From NCBI RefSeq assembly GCF_014898815.1, contig NW_026515549.1, positions 124,001-188,000 of the forward strand: a stretch of 64,000 nt of DNA, given 5' to 3'. The DNA comes from Panonychus citri (taxonomy: Eukaryota > Arthropoda > Arachnida > Trombidiformes > Tetranychidae). The position numbers and the translations under genes are program-made. The notes beneath the pieces are model-generated. The model saw only the letters and a list, made by a program, of their open reading frames with translations. It was not told the origin of the DNA and searched no databases. Numbering within the stretch: position 1 is the first letter of the stretch; every line of letters begins with the position of its first letter. Below are positions 38,491-48,690 of the stretch, one piece after another.

Positions 38491-38504
38491 TTAAAACTCA
38501 CCAT
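36151..38504 (-). pseudogene. ATP6V1A: V-ATPase subunit A copy 2, frameshifted
   Basis: Same exon plan as copy 1: 38504-38502 (ATG only), 38375-38153, 38066-37719, 37636-36768, 36661-36335, 36243-36151. Two deletions break it as read. Two bases are missing at about 37,871-37,876 in exon 3 (GGGAAAAAG reads GGAAAAG), giving an in-frame TGA soon after. One base is missing at about 37,606-37,611 in exon 4 (a C run). The two together total three bases, so the frame is regained downstream. Both sit in homopolymer runs, the usual place for consensus sequencing error. Everything else, P-loop included, matches copy 1. The first exon is unrelated to copy 1 but has the same design, ATG followed by GTGAGT, which argues that this copy had its own working promoter. 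Confidence 0.7.
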
Positions 38505-38993
38505 TTCTTTAGAATTTGTAATTCAAACCAGATTAAAATTAAATGTTGCGACGACAATGAAAAACGATTAATGAGTTCCAACTAGAAATCACAAATAAAT
38601 CAATAGGTCTGTTCAAAACAAACCATAAAATCCACAGTCCAATTGATTTCGTTCAAGATGTTGATCTTTTCTCTAAGAGGTTAAAAAGATTAAGATAATT
38701 AGTGGCACTTGGGTTAATTGTTGATCACCGAAACAGACAATCAACTCAATTGTTCTGTTGAAATGATCATCTGTTCATTAGAAAGAGACATCTGTTGGTC
38801 TACTGGTCTGATGTTCCAAAGAAAATGAATTGAGCGCCAATGAGTTTTCTCGATGAAAATCGACCAATCGGTGAGTTTGGAGAACATAAAATTCATCATT
38901 CAAATCATTTCTTTCATCAAAACTCTTGACATTCTACAGACAAACAACTAAATTGATTCATCTTTTAATTGACTTTATTTAATCGTGACAACG
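38505..38993. promoter_or_regulatory. Divergent promoter of V-ATPase-2 and Wntless
   Basis: About 490 bp between outward-facing start codons. No TATA box, no coding exon. Confidence 0.5.
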
Positions 38994-41075
38994 ATGCCTG
39001 GAACCATTTTGGAGAACCTTTCAAACCGCAAATTAGTGGTAATTTTATTCATCATCTTCATAATCCAATTTGTCTCTTTTTTAATTGGAGCTTTTATTGG
39101 TAAGTTTCTTTGTTTACCAACTTTCTTGGTCCATTAAAAATGTTAACATTTTATTTACTTTTGTTTTGTTTTCTCCATTTCCTCAGCTCCTGCACCAGCC
39201 AACACAGAACAAGTAATGGCTACTTTATGTATAGCTGATGACCACAAGAAACTGGCTATTCCTATTCATCAAATTCAAGGAGATGAAATCAGATCAAAAA
39301 ATTGTCATCGATATGACACTGGCCAAATAAGGTTAGTTCCATCTTCATCTTTGATTTAAATTTTTTCTCGTTCTTGTTGACTCACAATTCAATTTAATTT
39401 TTAGTGGCAAGAATCCAATCATCTTCGCTTTTCAAATACCATTGCCTAGAGATGGTCTTAGACTTGATTATTCAAGATGGATGTCCAATTTGATTGCTCT
39501 TCTCACACCTGATATAAATTATCGCAGTTTGTCATATGCAGTCAACAGTTCTGACCTCCGGAAGATAAAAGGAGAGATTGGAATGAATGTCACTTTAGCG
39601 GCTAAAGATGCTCAGGATGATGATTGGAAAATCATCGCTTCGAAGGATAAATTAAAAAGAACTTTGAACTGTGAAATATTGACAGAAAAGGTAAATTTTT
39701 TATTCTATTCTCCGTTATTTATTATTAATATTATTGAATCTTAATAAATTTTAATCTCTATTTAATTACTTCCAGCTTGAAGATGAACAAAAGTATGAAT
39801 GTGACTTAATTCATTTATTCGAGTTACAATCATTATTTTATGACTACTACCTGATCAATATTGTATTCGACTCTTCTCCTCGTAAGTGACTCACGAAAAA
39901 ATCATATGAAACAAAAACTTTATTACTTTACTTTTTATATTATCTAGAATTGGTTCATGCTGAATTAACTGGACTGAATATGGCTGCTATTCATCAGAAT
40001 GGTGGATTCACAAAAGTTTGGCTTTTATTGAAGACCGTTTTCTTTATAATCACTTTGTTTACACTTATTTGGTACTGGAATCGTCTTCAGCAACTGTCCA
40101 GAAAAACAACTCTCCTCGAACGGACTATAATCATGCTTGGCCTTGCTATTACTCAGCTCAACGCTCCGATTGAATTTTTGTCTTTATTTTTCGATTTAGG
40201 ATTCATGAATTTTCTCAGTGATATTCGCCAAGGAGTCCTCTATTGTGGTCTTCTCTCATTCTGGTGTATTTTCACTGGAGAACATCTATTAGACGGAGTT
40301 CAAAGATCTTGTCTCTCTTATTATGCCAAACAATTAGCCATAATTCTTAGCGCTTCTACAGCGTTATTCGTGTTTGATTCTATCGAACGAGGAATCCAAT
40401 GGATCAACCCTTTCTTTACAATCTGGGAGGTGGACTCTCATCTCGCCGTCATCTTTATCATCTCCGCTATCATCTCAGCTACTACCTTTTTCTTTTTCCT
40501 TTGTTATCAAGTTTGGATGGTAAAACGTAATCTCTCATCCAAACAAAGTTCTCTTCCATCAATGTCCAGCACTCGTCGTTTAGTTTACCTTGGAATAATT
40601 TACCGATTCAAGTTCCTACTCTGGGCAACAGTGATTTGCGCTGGTATAACTATTTCAGCTTTTATTATGAATCAATTTGTCGATGAAAATTTCCACTGGG
40701 AAGAGGAAAACCCATACATTGAGCTCCAATGTACCAGTGCCATGTACACAACCGTCTATGCCATGTGGAATAACTATGCAATTGTCCTGTTGATTCTTTA
40801 TGCACCTTCACACAAAGGGGTAAGTCGAATGCATTGAAAATCGCATTTCAATTCTTTTCCTTCTGAATTTGCATTTTAATCATTGTTTTTGTTTACAGTT
40901 CGGACCAATCGTTGATAACTTATCTGAAGAAATCGAGTTCAATCGACTCACAACAGATGATCGTGAGCAAGACAGAGGAGAAAATTCTGAAAAAACAAAT
41001 GAAGGTGCTGAAAGTTCTGAAAAAAGTGACATGATGCTCTTACAACAACTCACGAATAAGAAAGCCATTGACTAA
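38994..41075 (+). CDS. WLS: Wntless (Wnt secretion carrier)
   Basis: Multi-pass Golgi/plasma-membrane protein that carries lipidated Wnt ligands to the cell surface. Exons: 38994-39099, 39187-39331, 39405-39690, 39776-39881, 39948-40819, 40899-41075; phases match, giving 563 aa (human WLS 541). It opens MPGTILENLSNRKL followed by a first membrane segment (human MAGAIIENMSTKKL). Lumenal region: HIPLP-like QIPLPRDG, YECDLIHLFEL and GLNMAAIHQNGGFTKVW. Membrane core: SDIRQGVLYCGLLSFW, GEHLLDG, FRFKFLLW and LYAPSHKG. The tail, in its own exon, is acidic and Glu/Asp/Ser-rich. Firm assignment. Its 3' end converges with NAA50-1. Confidence 0.96.
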
Positions 41076-41172
41076 ACTGTTGATCTCATTTAAAGATCAT
41101 AAAAATCAATTCGATCTCAGAATTAATTTCAAACATATATTCGAAAGTCTTTTTCATATGAAATGTACTCTA

Positions 41173-41178
41173 AATAAA
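41173..41178 (+). terminator. Poly(A) signal of Wntless
   Basis: AATAAA about 100 nt after the stop codon. Confidence 0.6.
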
Positions 41179-41229
41179 ATTCTGATTTAATCAAAAAATT
41201 CCCCAATCCAACGTAGATGAGCATTTGCA

Positions 41230-42110
41230 CTCAATATTGATAATTTTGTAAATTGAGAGTTAAGATTTGCTAATACAGAATAAATTGAAATCGCTCTCAA
41301 ATACAATTGAATTGATTTTAATACAAATTATTGTAAAGCTGAAGGTGTTTGTAAAGTGATAAAGGTTAAATCTGAGGGCATCATTTCCTTGTTTATTAAC
41401 TTTGTTAAGGACAAGTTTATAAAAGAAAAGGTTAATTTACATCTTCGTCTTTGGTTCTAGTCGACTGGCAGCTCATAGTTTCCTTTCGTCCACCGAACCT
41501 GCCCCACTGCTGATTCCGTTGCCATTTCCATTTCCATTCCCACTTGCACCACTACTGCCGCTTCTCTCGGTGCTTATTTTAAGATCCTTTTGAAGTACAT
41601 AAGCTGCAGCAGGTTCGATCCTTTTATAATAGTTCTCCTTTACATCGATTATTTCGAATCCAAACTTTTTATAGAAATTTATGGCTCCTTCGTTGTTTAT
41701 CTGGACATGAAGGAAAAGCCCATCAAGATCATTCTTTTCAGCGTAACTCAGCACGTGTTGTAACATCATAGTTCCTAAACACCGAGAGAAAAACAAATGA
41801 ATCACATTAGAGAGAAAGAGAAAGAAAGAGAAAGAAAGAAAGAAAGAAGCAAACAAAGACAATCATCAATCTAGAGAAAAATCCGAATGAAAAATGAGAC
41901 AATTTACCGATTCCTTGTCCTCGATACGAAGCTAAACACCCAAGGGTCATAATGTAAACTCTCTTTTGGTCGTTTGTTGTGTCGATCCGACAACAAACAC
42001 CACCAACAACAATGTCATTGTAAAAAGCGATTTTAGCCAATTCACCAGCTAACAAAACATCTTTGTAAAATTTATCGTTGTAAATCACTGGAAAAACAAC
42101 TTGGTTTATT
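41230..42110 (-). repeat. NAA50 inverted repeat, arm 1
   Basis: Reverse complement of 44,603-45,483. Both arms are 881 bp, so there is no net indel, and I noticed only about one substitution. The upper edge falls inside coding exon 1, at the codons for INQ; the lower edge lies beyond the 3' UTR. Confidence 0.93.
41392..41397 (-). terminator. Poly(A) signal of NAA50 copy 1
   Basis: AATAAA on the minus strand about 75 nt after the stop codon. The same hexamer is in copy 2 at 45,316-45,321. Confidence 0.55.
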
Positions 42111-42157
42111 CTTCGAAGAGATTTAACATTCGCTTGAGTCACAGGAATCAATTCCAT
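41473..42157 (-). CDS. NAA50: N-alpha-acetyltransferase 50 (San), copy 1
   Basis: GNAT-fold enzyme that acetylates protein N-termini and is needed for sister-chromatid cohesion. Exons on the minus strand: 42157-41908 and 41774-41473, phase 1 junction, 183 aa. It shows FPVIYNDKFYKDVL, the acetyl-CoA loop YRGQGIG, the catalytic pair equivalents (Tyr in RVYIMTLG, His in LFLHVQINN) and NFYKKFGFEI...YYKRIEPA. The start MELIPVTQANVKSLRR is only loosely like family N-termini, whereas copy 2 has the standard one. The tail is Gly/Asn/Ser-rich. Its promoter is shared with eIF2-alpha-2. Confidence 0.92.
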
Positions 42158-42566
42158 TGGAATTAAATTCACGTTCCCATATGACGAGAAAATTGTAACT
42201 TAGAACTCAAAATGATCCACAACTGAATCAATCACGACAAATTGACAATCATCGTAGTCTTGTTGTTTCTTTGATGACAGAAAGTTGATTGTCTTCATAA
42301 AAATAGAAGAGGGAAAAGTTTGTGAGAAAGATTCAATTCAATTGAATCATTTGCAATGATTCATTTTCTTAGAAACAAAATTAATTTTCTGTTTCAAAAA
42401 GAAACAAAATTGCGGTCATAAAACTGAAGAGAAATAAGAAAACCAGGTGGCTCTTTCATCGCACATATGTGATTTCCTTTCAACAATCGACATTATTGTC
42501 TCCGTTTGTTAATAAGTTTTAAATTAATAACTAATTAGTCAATTAATTGAATCGTTTTTGAGTGAA
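42158..42566. promoter_or_regulatory. Divergent promoter of NAA50-1 and eIF2-alpha-2
   Basis: 409 bp between outward-facing start codons. The part next to eIF2-alpha-2 is a diverged copy of the promoter before eIF2-alpha-1; the part next to NAA50-1 is unrelated to it. Confidence 0.55.
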
Positions 42567-43580
42567 ATGCCGAATTTAAGTTGTAGATTTTACAAACAAA
42601 AGTTCCCTGAAGTGGAAGATGTTGTCGTGGCAATGGTTCGGCGAGTCGCCGAAATGGGAGCTTATGTGGACCTTTTGGAATATAAAAACATTGAAGGAAT
42701 GATCCTTTTGTCGGAATTGTCTCGGCGTAGGATCCGTTCCATCAACAAACTGATCAGAATTGGAAGAAGTGAGTGTGTAGTTGTGATTCGAGTGGACAAG
42801 GATAAGGGGTACATCGATTTGTCCAAACGTCGAGTCTCGCCCGAAGACATTGTTCGGTGTGAAGAAAAATATGCCAAAGGTAAAGCTGTTAACAGTATTT
42901 TACGTCATGTGGCCGAGATTCTGGGCTACACTACGGACGGAGAACTAGAGAATCTCTATGAAAGGACGGCCTGGTACTTTGACGAGAAACACAAGAAACA
43001 AGGTTGTGCTTTTGACTTCTTCAAACTCGCTGTTAACGATTCAAGTGTCTTGGATGAATGTGATCTTGACGAGAAGACCAGAGATGCTCTTCTCACCCAC
43101 ATCAAAAGGAAATTGACTCCTCAAGCGGTGAAAGTGAGCGGACATTGATGTGGGCTGTTGTACCTACGAGGGAATCGATGCCGTGAAAGTGGCTCTCAGA
43201 GCTGGAATCGCTTGTGGAAGTGCCGAAATGCCAATCAAAATTAATTTAATTGCCCCTCCGTCTTATGTGGTGACCACTCACACGATGGAGAGAGAAATTG
43301 GTCTGGCTTTACTGGACAAAGCGCTGACAGAAATAGAAGAATCAATTAAAAAGGCTGGTGGAATCTTTTCAATTAAACAAGCACCGAAGGTCGTCACTGA
43401 TCTGGATGATCAAGAATTACAGAAGAAACTGGAAAGATTGGAACAAATGAATGAAGAAGTGCCTGGAGATGATGATTATGAGGAAGATGAAGATGGTGAA
43501 AGTGAAAGTGGTGGTGATGATCCAGGAGATGGTCCAATCATTTCTAAATCAGATAACAACAAGAAACAAGAAGATTGATT
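42395..43580 (+). repeat. eIF2-alpha duplication unit 2
   Basis: Direct duplicate of 26,425-27,596. Diverged upstream, identical in the coding part except for a 2-nt gap, and with unrelated sequence from two bases past the stop codon. Confidence 0.85.
42567..43578 (+). pseudogene. eIF2S1: eIF2-alpha copy 2, frameshifted
   Basis: Reads base for base like copy 1 from the ATG, including the Ser51 region, until about 43,136. There GTGAGAGC becomes GTGAGC, a 2-nt loss in a GA repeat. The frame then ends after three more codons (stop at 43,146-43,148), giving a 193-aa product. The remaining coding part, out of frame, again matches copy 1 to its stop at 43,578. As read, the product keeps the S1 and helical domains but lacks the C-terminal gamma-binding domain. 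A separate AATAAA lies at 43,616-43,621. It may be a young pseudogene, a functional truncated gene, or an intact gene with a sequencing error. Confidence 0.75.
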
Positions 43581-43615
43581 GTCTGAATATTTTGCAAGTT
43601 TTGTTAATCAACATC

Positions 43616-43621
43616 AATAAA
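43616..43621 (+). terminator. Poly(A) signal after eIF2-alpha-2
   Basis: AATAAA 38 nt past the homologous stop codon, in sequence not shared with copy 1. Confidence 0.45.
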
Positions 43622-44255
43622 TCATGTCAAACATATATCATTATCCACGCAACTTCCTTTCATCCCATTAGGTATTTTCAATTGTTCATTAGTTACTCAG
43701 AATTAATCTAGTTGTTGAATTCTCTAAATGAAATCATTTTGTAGTCAAAGTCTTGAGAAAAATTTAATTCAACATTTTTCATTTCGACTTGATGAACATT
43801 TGGTCACATTGAGTGTCACTCTCTGTTCATAAGTCCAGATTAGAGGAATCAATTAATCTAAATGATCGTTTAGTCTCTACTGTCCGATTCACACGAAAAT
43901 TCGTTGATTTTTCTATCAATTAAAATGATTCATTTTCATCAGAAATTTGTTTTTGACCAATTAGATCAAATGATTTCAATCTTATTGATGCTCTTTGAAG
44001 ATGGAGTTTAATGAATATGAGTTTTTCAATCAAAATGAACACCGATCGCTCCTGATAAATTCAATAGCTATGGATTTAGAATTAAATTTTGTGTTATTTT
44101 TATTCATCTTGTTACACGGATCTGATTAATACCAAAACTACGATAGTCCAACGATAACTTCAGTTGATTTTGTTACTCACAAAACTGAGTCGACAGTTCA
44201 ACCATTTTGGTGGGTTTTCAAATGACTTAAGTCCTTAGTATTGAGCTCACAAATT
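43622..44255. other. Intergenic sequence
   Basis: About 630 bp of AT-rich DNA; nothing recognised. Confidence 0.5.
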
Positions 44256-44450
44256 TTATTTAAAAATTGTATTAGACCTCAGGGGAGAAATTTTGTTAAT
44301 TATTGTTTTCTTTTCTTTTCTTTTCCTTACCCTGTTCCTGTTCCCGTGAACGCTTGTATTTGCCGGAAACGACGAATTGTAATTCACCGATGGCTCCCCT
44401 GATGTCGCTGTTGAAGCAGAAATCAAACACCACATTGGTTTGGATTTTGA
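44256..44450 (-). pseudogene. Coding-like 3' exon fragment, family unknown
   Basis: On the minus strand, a frame from about 44,450 reads GVKIQTNVVFDFCFNSDIRG, then GELQFVVSGKYKRSREQEQ and a Lys/Arg-rich end, stopping near 44,290. An AATAAA follows at about 44,255. Local base composition is more GC-rich than its surroundings. There is no in-frame ATG: a TAA lies just upstream near 44,480, and no strong acceptor is evident. Most likely a detached last exon of a gene I cannot name, or a non-coding coincidence. Confidence 0.3.
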
Positions 44451-44522
44451 CTCCAGCTGATCTCTCACATTTGGTTGTTTTTTAATTTCCGAAAAAGTTC
44501 AATCGATTTAATCATTTTGATT

Positions 44523-45240
44523 ATGCCTGAAAAACCCGCTTACAAACGTGGACGGATGGAATTGGGAACCATCACTGTACATAATATAAAATTGCTTAGA
44601 TTAATAAACCAAGTTGTTTTTCCAGTGATTTACAACGATAAATTTTACAAAGATGTTTTGTTAGCTGGTGAATTGGCTAAAATCGCTTTTTACAATGACA
44701 TTGTTGTTGGTGGTGTTTGTTGTCGGATCGACACAACAAACGACCAAAAGAGAGTTTACATTATGACCCTTGGGTGTTTAGCTTCGTATCGAGGACAAGG
44801 AATCGGTAAATTGTCTCATTTTTCATTCGGATTTTTCTCTAGATTGATGATTGTCTTTGTTTGCTTCTTTCTTTCTTTCTTTCTCTTTCTTTCTCTTTCT
44901 CTCTAATGTGATTCATTTGTTTTTCTCTCGGTGTTTAGGAACTATGATGTTACAACACGTGCTGAGTTACGCTGAAAAGAATGATCTTGATGGGCTTTTC
45001 CTTCATGTCCAGATAAACAACGAAGGAGCCATAAATTTCTATAAAAAGTTTGGATTCGAAATAATCGATGTAAAGGAGAACTATTATAAAAGGATCGAAC
45101 CTGCTGCAGCTTATGTACTTCAAAAGGATCTTAAAATAAGCACCGAGAGAAGCGGCAGTAGTGGTGCAAGTGGGAATGGAAATGGAAATGGCAACGGAAT
45201 CAGCAGTGGGGCAGGTTCGGTGGACGAAAGGAAACTATGA
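44523..45240 (+). CDS. NAA50: N-alpha-acetyltransferase 50 (San), copy 2
   Basis: Same enzyme as copy 1, in the opposite orientation. Exons 44523-44805 and 44939-45240, phase 1 junction, 194 aa. From the INQ codons onward the sequence is identical to copy 1, including the intron with its CTTT run and the Gly/Asn tail. The N-terminus differs: it carries RMELGTITVHNIKLLR, close to the canonical IELGDVTPHNIKQLK of animal NAA50. This copy is therefore the better candidate for the ancestral gene. An alternative start is the Met at 44,556. Confidence 0.94.
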
Positions 45241-45483
45241 GCTGCCAGTCGACTAGAACCAAAGACGAAGATGTAAATTAACCTTTTCTTTTATAAACTT
45301 GTCCTTAACAAAGTTAATAAACAAGGAAATGATGCCCTCAGATTTAACCTTTATCACTTTACAAACACCTTCAGCTTTACAATAATTTGTATTAAAATCA
45401 ATTCAATTGTATTTGAGAGCGATTTCAATTTATTCTGCATTAGCAAATCTTAACTCTCAATTTACAAAATTATCAATATTGAG
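44603..45483 (+). repeat. NAA50 inverted repeat, arm 2
   Basis: Partner of 41,230-42,110. The arms are 2.5 kb apart and enclose eIF2-alpha-2. Confidence 0.93.
45316..45321 (+). terminator. Poly(A) signal of NAA50 copy 2
   Basis: AATAAA about 75 nt after the stop codon. Confidence 0.55.
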
Positions 45484-48400
45484 CTGCTCAATTGCTGAGC
45501 GAACTTGAATCGATCTTGAATATTCTGGCTCGTTATTAATTACAACTTTCACACGATTGATTAATTTTCTGATTCTCGCTCTGTTTTATTAGTAATCAAC
45601 TAATCAATTTCGTGTTCATTGGTCCACCCTCATTGCTTCAATATCACCTTACAAAGATTTATATCAAACTAAATCATCACTTGACTGTTCGCACTTTAGT
45701 AGCGAGTTTATCAAGACTTCATCTTAATTATTTCAAGATTTTATCAACAAAATCGGTTGATTATTTACTTGTTGACAACTAATTACCACTCATCAGTGGG
45801 CAAAGGAGTATATCAAAGTAACATATAATATTTCATCTCATAATAATTCAGGGTTTGTCCTGCTGATTAGTGTATCGGCCTCTAATTACTCCTCTGATTA
45901 TAATTTTTTTTGGGTGTAAACAATGAGCATTTAGTTGTCGATACTTTATTATCCGATAATCCGAAATGATCAAATCGATGAGACGAATCAACAAACAATT
46001 AGATAATTAACCAATTGCCTCAAATTTTCCACTAAATTTTCATTTGCAATTTCTTAAGGCATTGAATTGTGATTCAGTTAATGAATGTGAGATTTTCATG
46101 GTCTTTTAATTGTTAACTTTAAAATGAATTAAAGTTGATCGGTTTGAGGAACAATTTTTGATAAACTGACACGATATCATTAAAGTTGATAAAATGTCAA
46201 ATTGATTCTTAATCTAATAAGTAAATATTTAAGCGAACCTTCATTATAATCATGATAATGATGAATCTTTTCCAAATGTATCAAGTCAACAATTAGAGAC
46301 TAGAATGTAATTAATTAATTACTACTTTTGAAAGAAACGTTAATGATCAAGTAGAGAAAAAGATTGGATTTCACCGAGAAAGTTAAAAGCAAATCTCAAC
46401 CTCAACAATTAACAAAATATTTGTAAGTTTAAATTCAAATAGAGTACAAATTGTGTGACAATAATTTATCACCTTGACAATTAACCTGCGAGGTGAATCC
46501 TCAAGAAATGATTACATGATTGTCCAATAAAAGTGTTGTAATTATCAGTTAAAATTCAATCGATCGCATATTGAACAATCATTAATTAACATTTCAAAAT
46601 ATTGAAGAGGTTTTCATGTTATTCTGATCTAAATTATCAATAATTTGAATAAATAGTTTGTTGATTAGCATATCGGTGGTGGGTCTTGCTAAATACAATT
46701 AAATAATATTAGAAACATTAATCAAATTATCTAAATAGATTTGGTTTGTTTCTTTCAATGATAACAATTTAAATCAGTTATTATTCAGATTAATTGTCGA
46801 TATAAGTTATAGTTAAAATGGGAAGGTGAATTAAGAGTTAGTTAGCAATCAATGTTTAATCAATCAAGACTAATTGTTATTGAATCAAGTTGCAACTGTC
46901 ACATGTGCCTTTGAGAGACAAATAGCAAAGATTAACCCTGAGGGCAATTTGCCTGTAAGAAATTAAACTAAATTAAAATAAAATCAAGCCAAGCCCAAGA
47001 AATAAGAGTTAATTTAAAAATTATCATTATTATTGTACGTTAACAAAAAGCAACATCAATTTAGCTTTTGATTGTCATAATAATTAATCCAATCATCCGA
47101 TTATTTGAAACAATCAATATGAAGTTATCATTCTTCCAATATCCAATCAATTAATTACCGCTAATTGATGTTTAATGAATTAATCAACAAAAATTGTAAC
47201 AAAAGTGAAATAAAAGAATCGTTAACTTTAATCACTGTGGTTTCTACACACAAATGTATCAATGCCATAATCTAATAGCGGAATTGATCATGATTCAAAT
47301 GATATTTTCGTTGATTGTGATTAAGAAGCAAATTAAAGGTTATTACAATTGATATTAATGACGATGACAACCATGTGCTTTCATCTGCTCGTGTTGTAAA
47401 CACAATTGATTTTCATCAATAATTAAACTCCTCTGACTATAAACGTATTTTCCTCTTCACGATTAACTGACCAATTTGACTGATAGTTTGACCTCTAGCC
47501 ATCTTTATCTCTATCATCTCCATCCTCTTCATCCTCTTCATCCTCATCTTCATCATTATCACATTTACTCATCACCTTTTCTCCTTTACCTTCATCTCGT
47601 CCTCTGGTTGTTTTATTTACCTATGATGATTTGAGATCCATTCAATTTGTGTGATGGTTTCAAATTGACTGGAAAGGAAGAGAAAATTAAATTAAATCAA
47701 TTGTAATCACTAACTTATCATTTACTTGTCAAGTAACATTAATTGTTGAGTTTATTTTGATTGTTTCCGTTTGTAAATCACTTAACTGTGATTTCATATA
47801 AAATCAAAGTTAATATCAGAAATATTTCATTACCATTAATTAAACACTAATCAACTCGCTAAAAATTAAGAGTCACTCTGATAGAGATCCAATTTTATTA
47901 ATTACTGTTGGCTTACCTATTATCGATAATTAGTGTGTATTAATAATTAACTTGTTAAACTGTAATTAAACATGAAGAATTAAAATTAATCTTGTCTCAT
48001 CATTTTTCGACCTCAAAATGTCTCAACCAATTTGTAGTTACAATCAATTTGATTTATCGCCTCAGGTATTTATTTGTGAGGTAAGATCAAGTCTAAATGA
48101 TGACGAGGGCGTTATGATGATTATCATGATTAACTGAATCAACTTTAGATTACAATCTAATATGTAGAGATAGAAAATATCAGTGAACAATTTAATCTCA
48201 TGTTGCATGATAAAAGATCATCGAAACTAAATTGTAATGATAAAACTGATATCGTTTAAAATTAAACATCAACTTTTCATTTCTGTGTAAATCCTAATCG
48301 ATTGATGATCAGAATGAAAGTGAACCTTAAATACTCAATGAAGTTCAAGTTATATGATTGATTGAATCGCTTTTTAATAACTTTATCGTGATTAACATCG

Positions 48401-48690
48401 ATATATCTTCACATGGTCACAATCGAACCATTAAGTAGAATTTACTTGGTGTTATTTGCATAATTTGTTTGAAGAATAATTAGCACTTTGATTGAACATC
48501 TTTTCTTTTGCCCATTAAAGTGAATTATTTGATGTTTGGAGATCATTAACTTTGCGATTTAGTTAATTGGTGTTTTAACTAAATCAGATGAACTCGAAAG
48601 CGATAACTTGCTAATTTTGATGAAATAATTGGCTATTAAATTGTCAAATAAAAATAAGAAAATTATTAAAATCTTAATCGCAAATTTTAA
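45484..48690. other. Gene-free intergenic sequence
   Basis: 3.2 kb, AT-rich, no supported coding exon. A short CATC/TTC-rich simple-sequence stretch occurs at about 47,510-47,560. May contain distal regulatory DNA of the bHLH gene. Confidence 0.5.
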
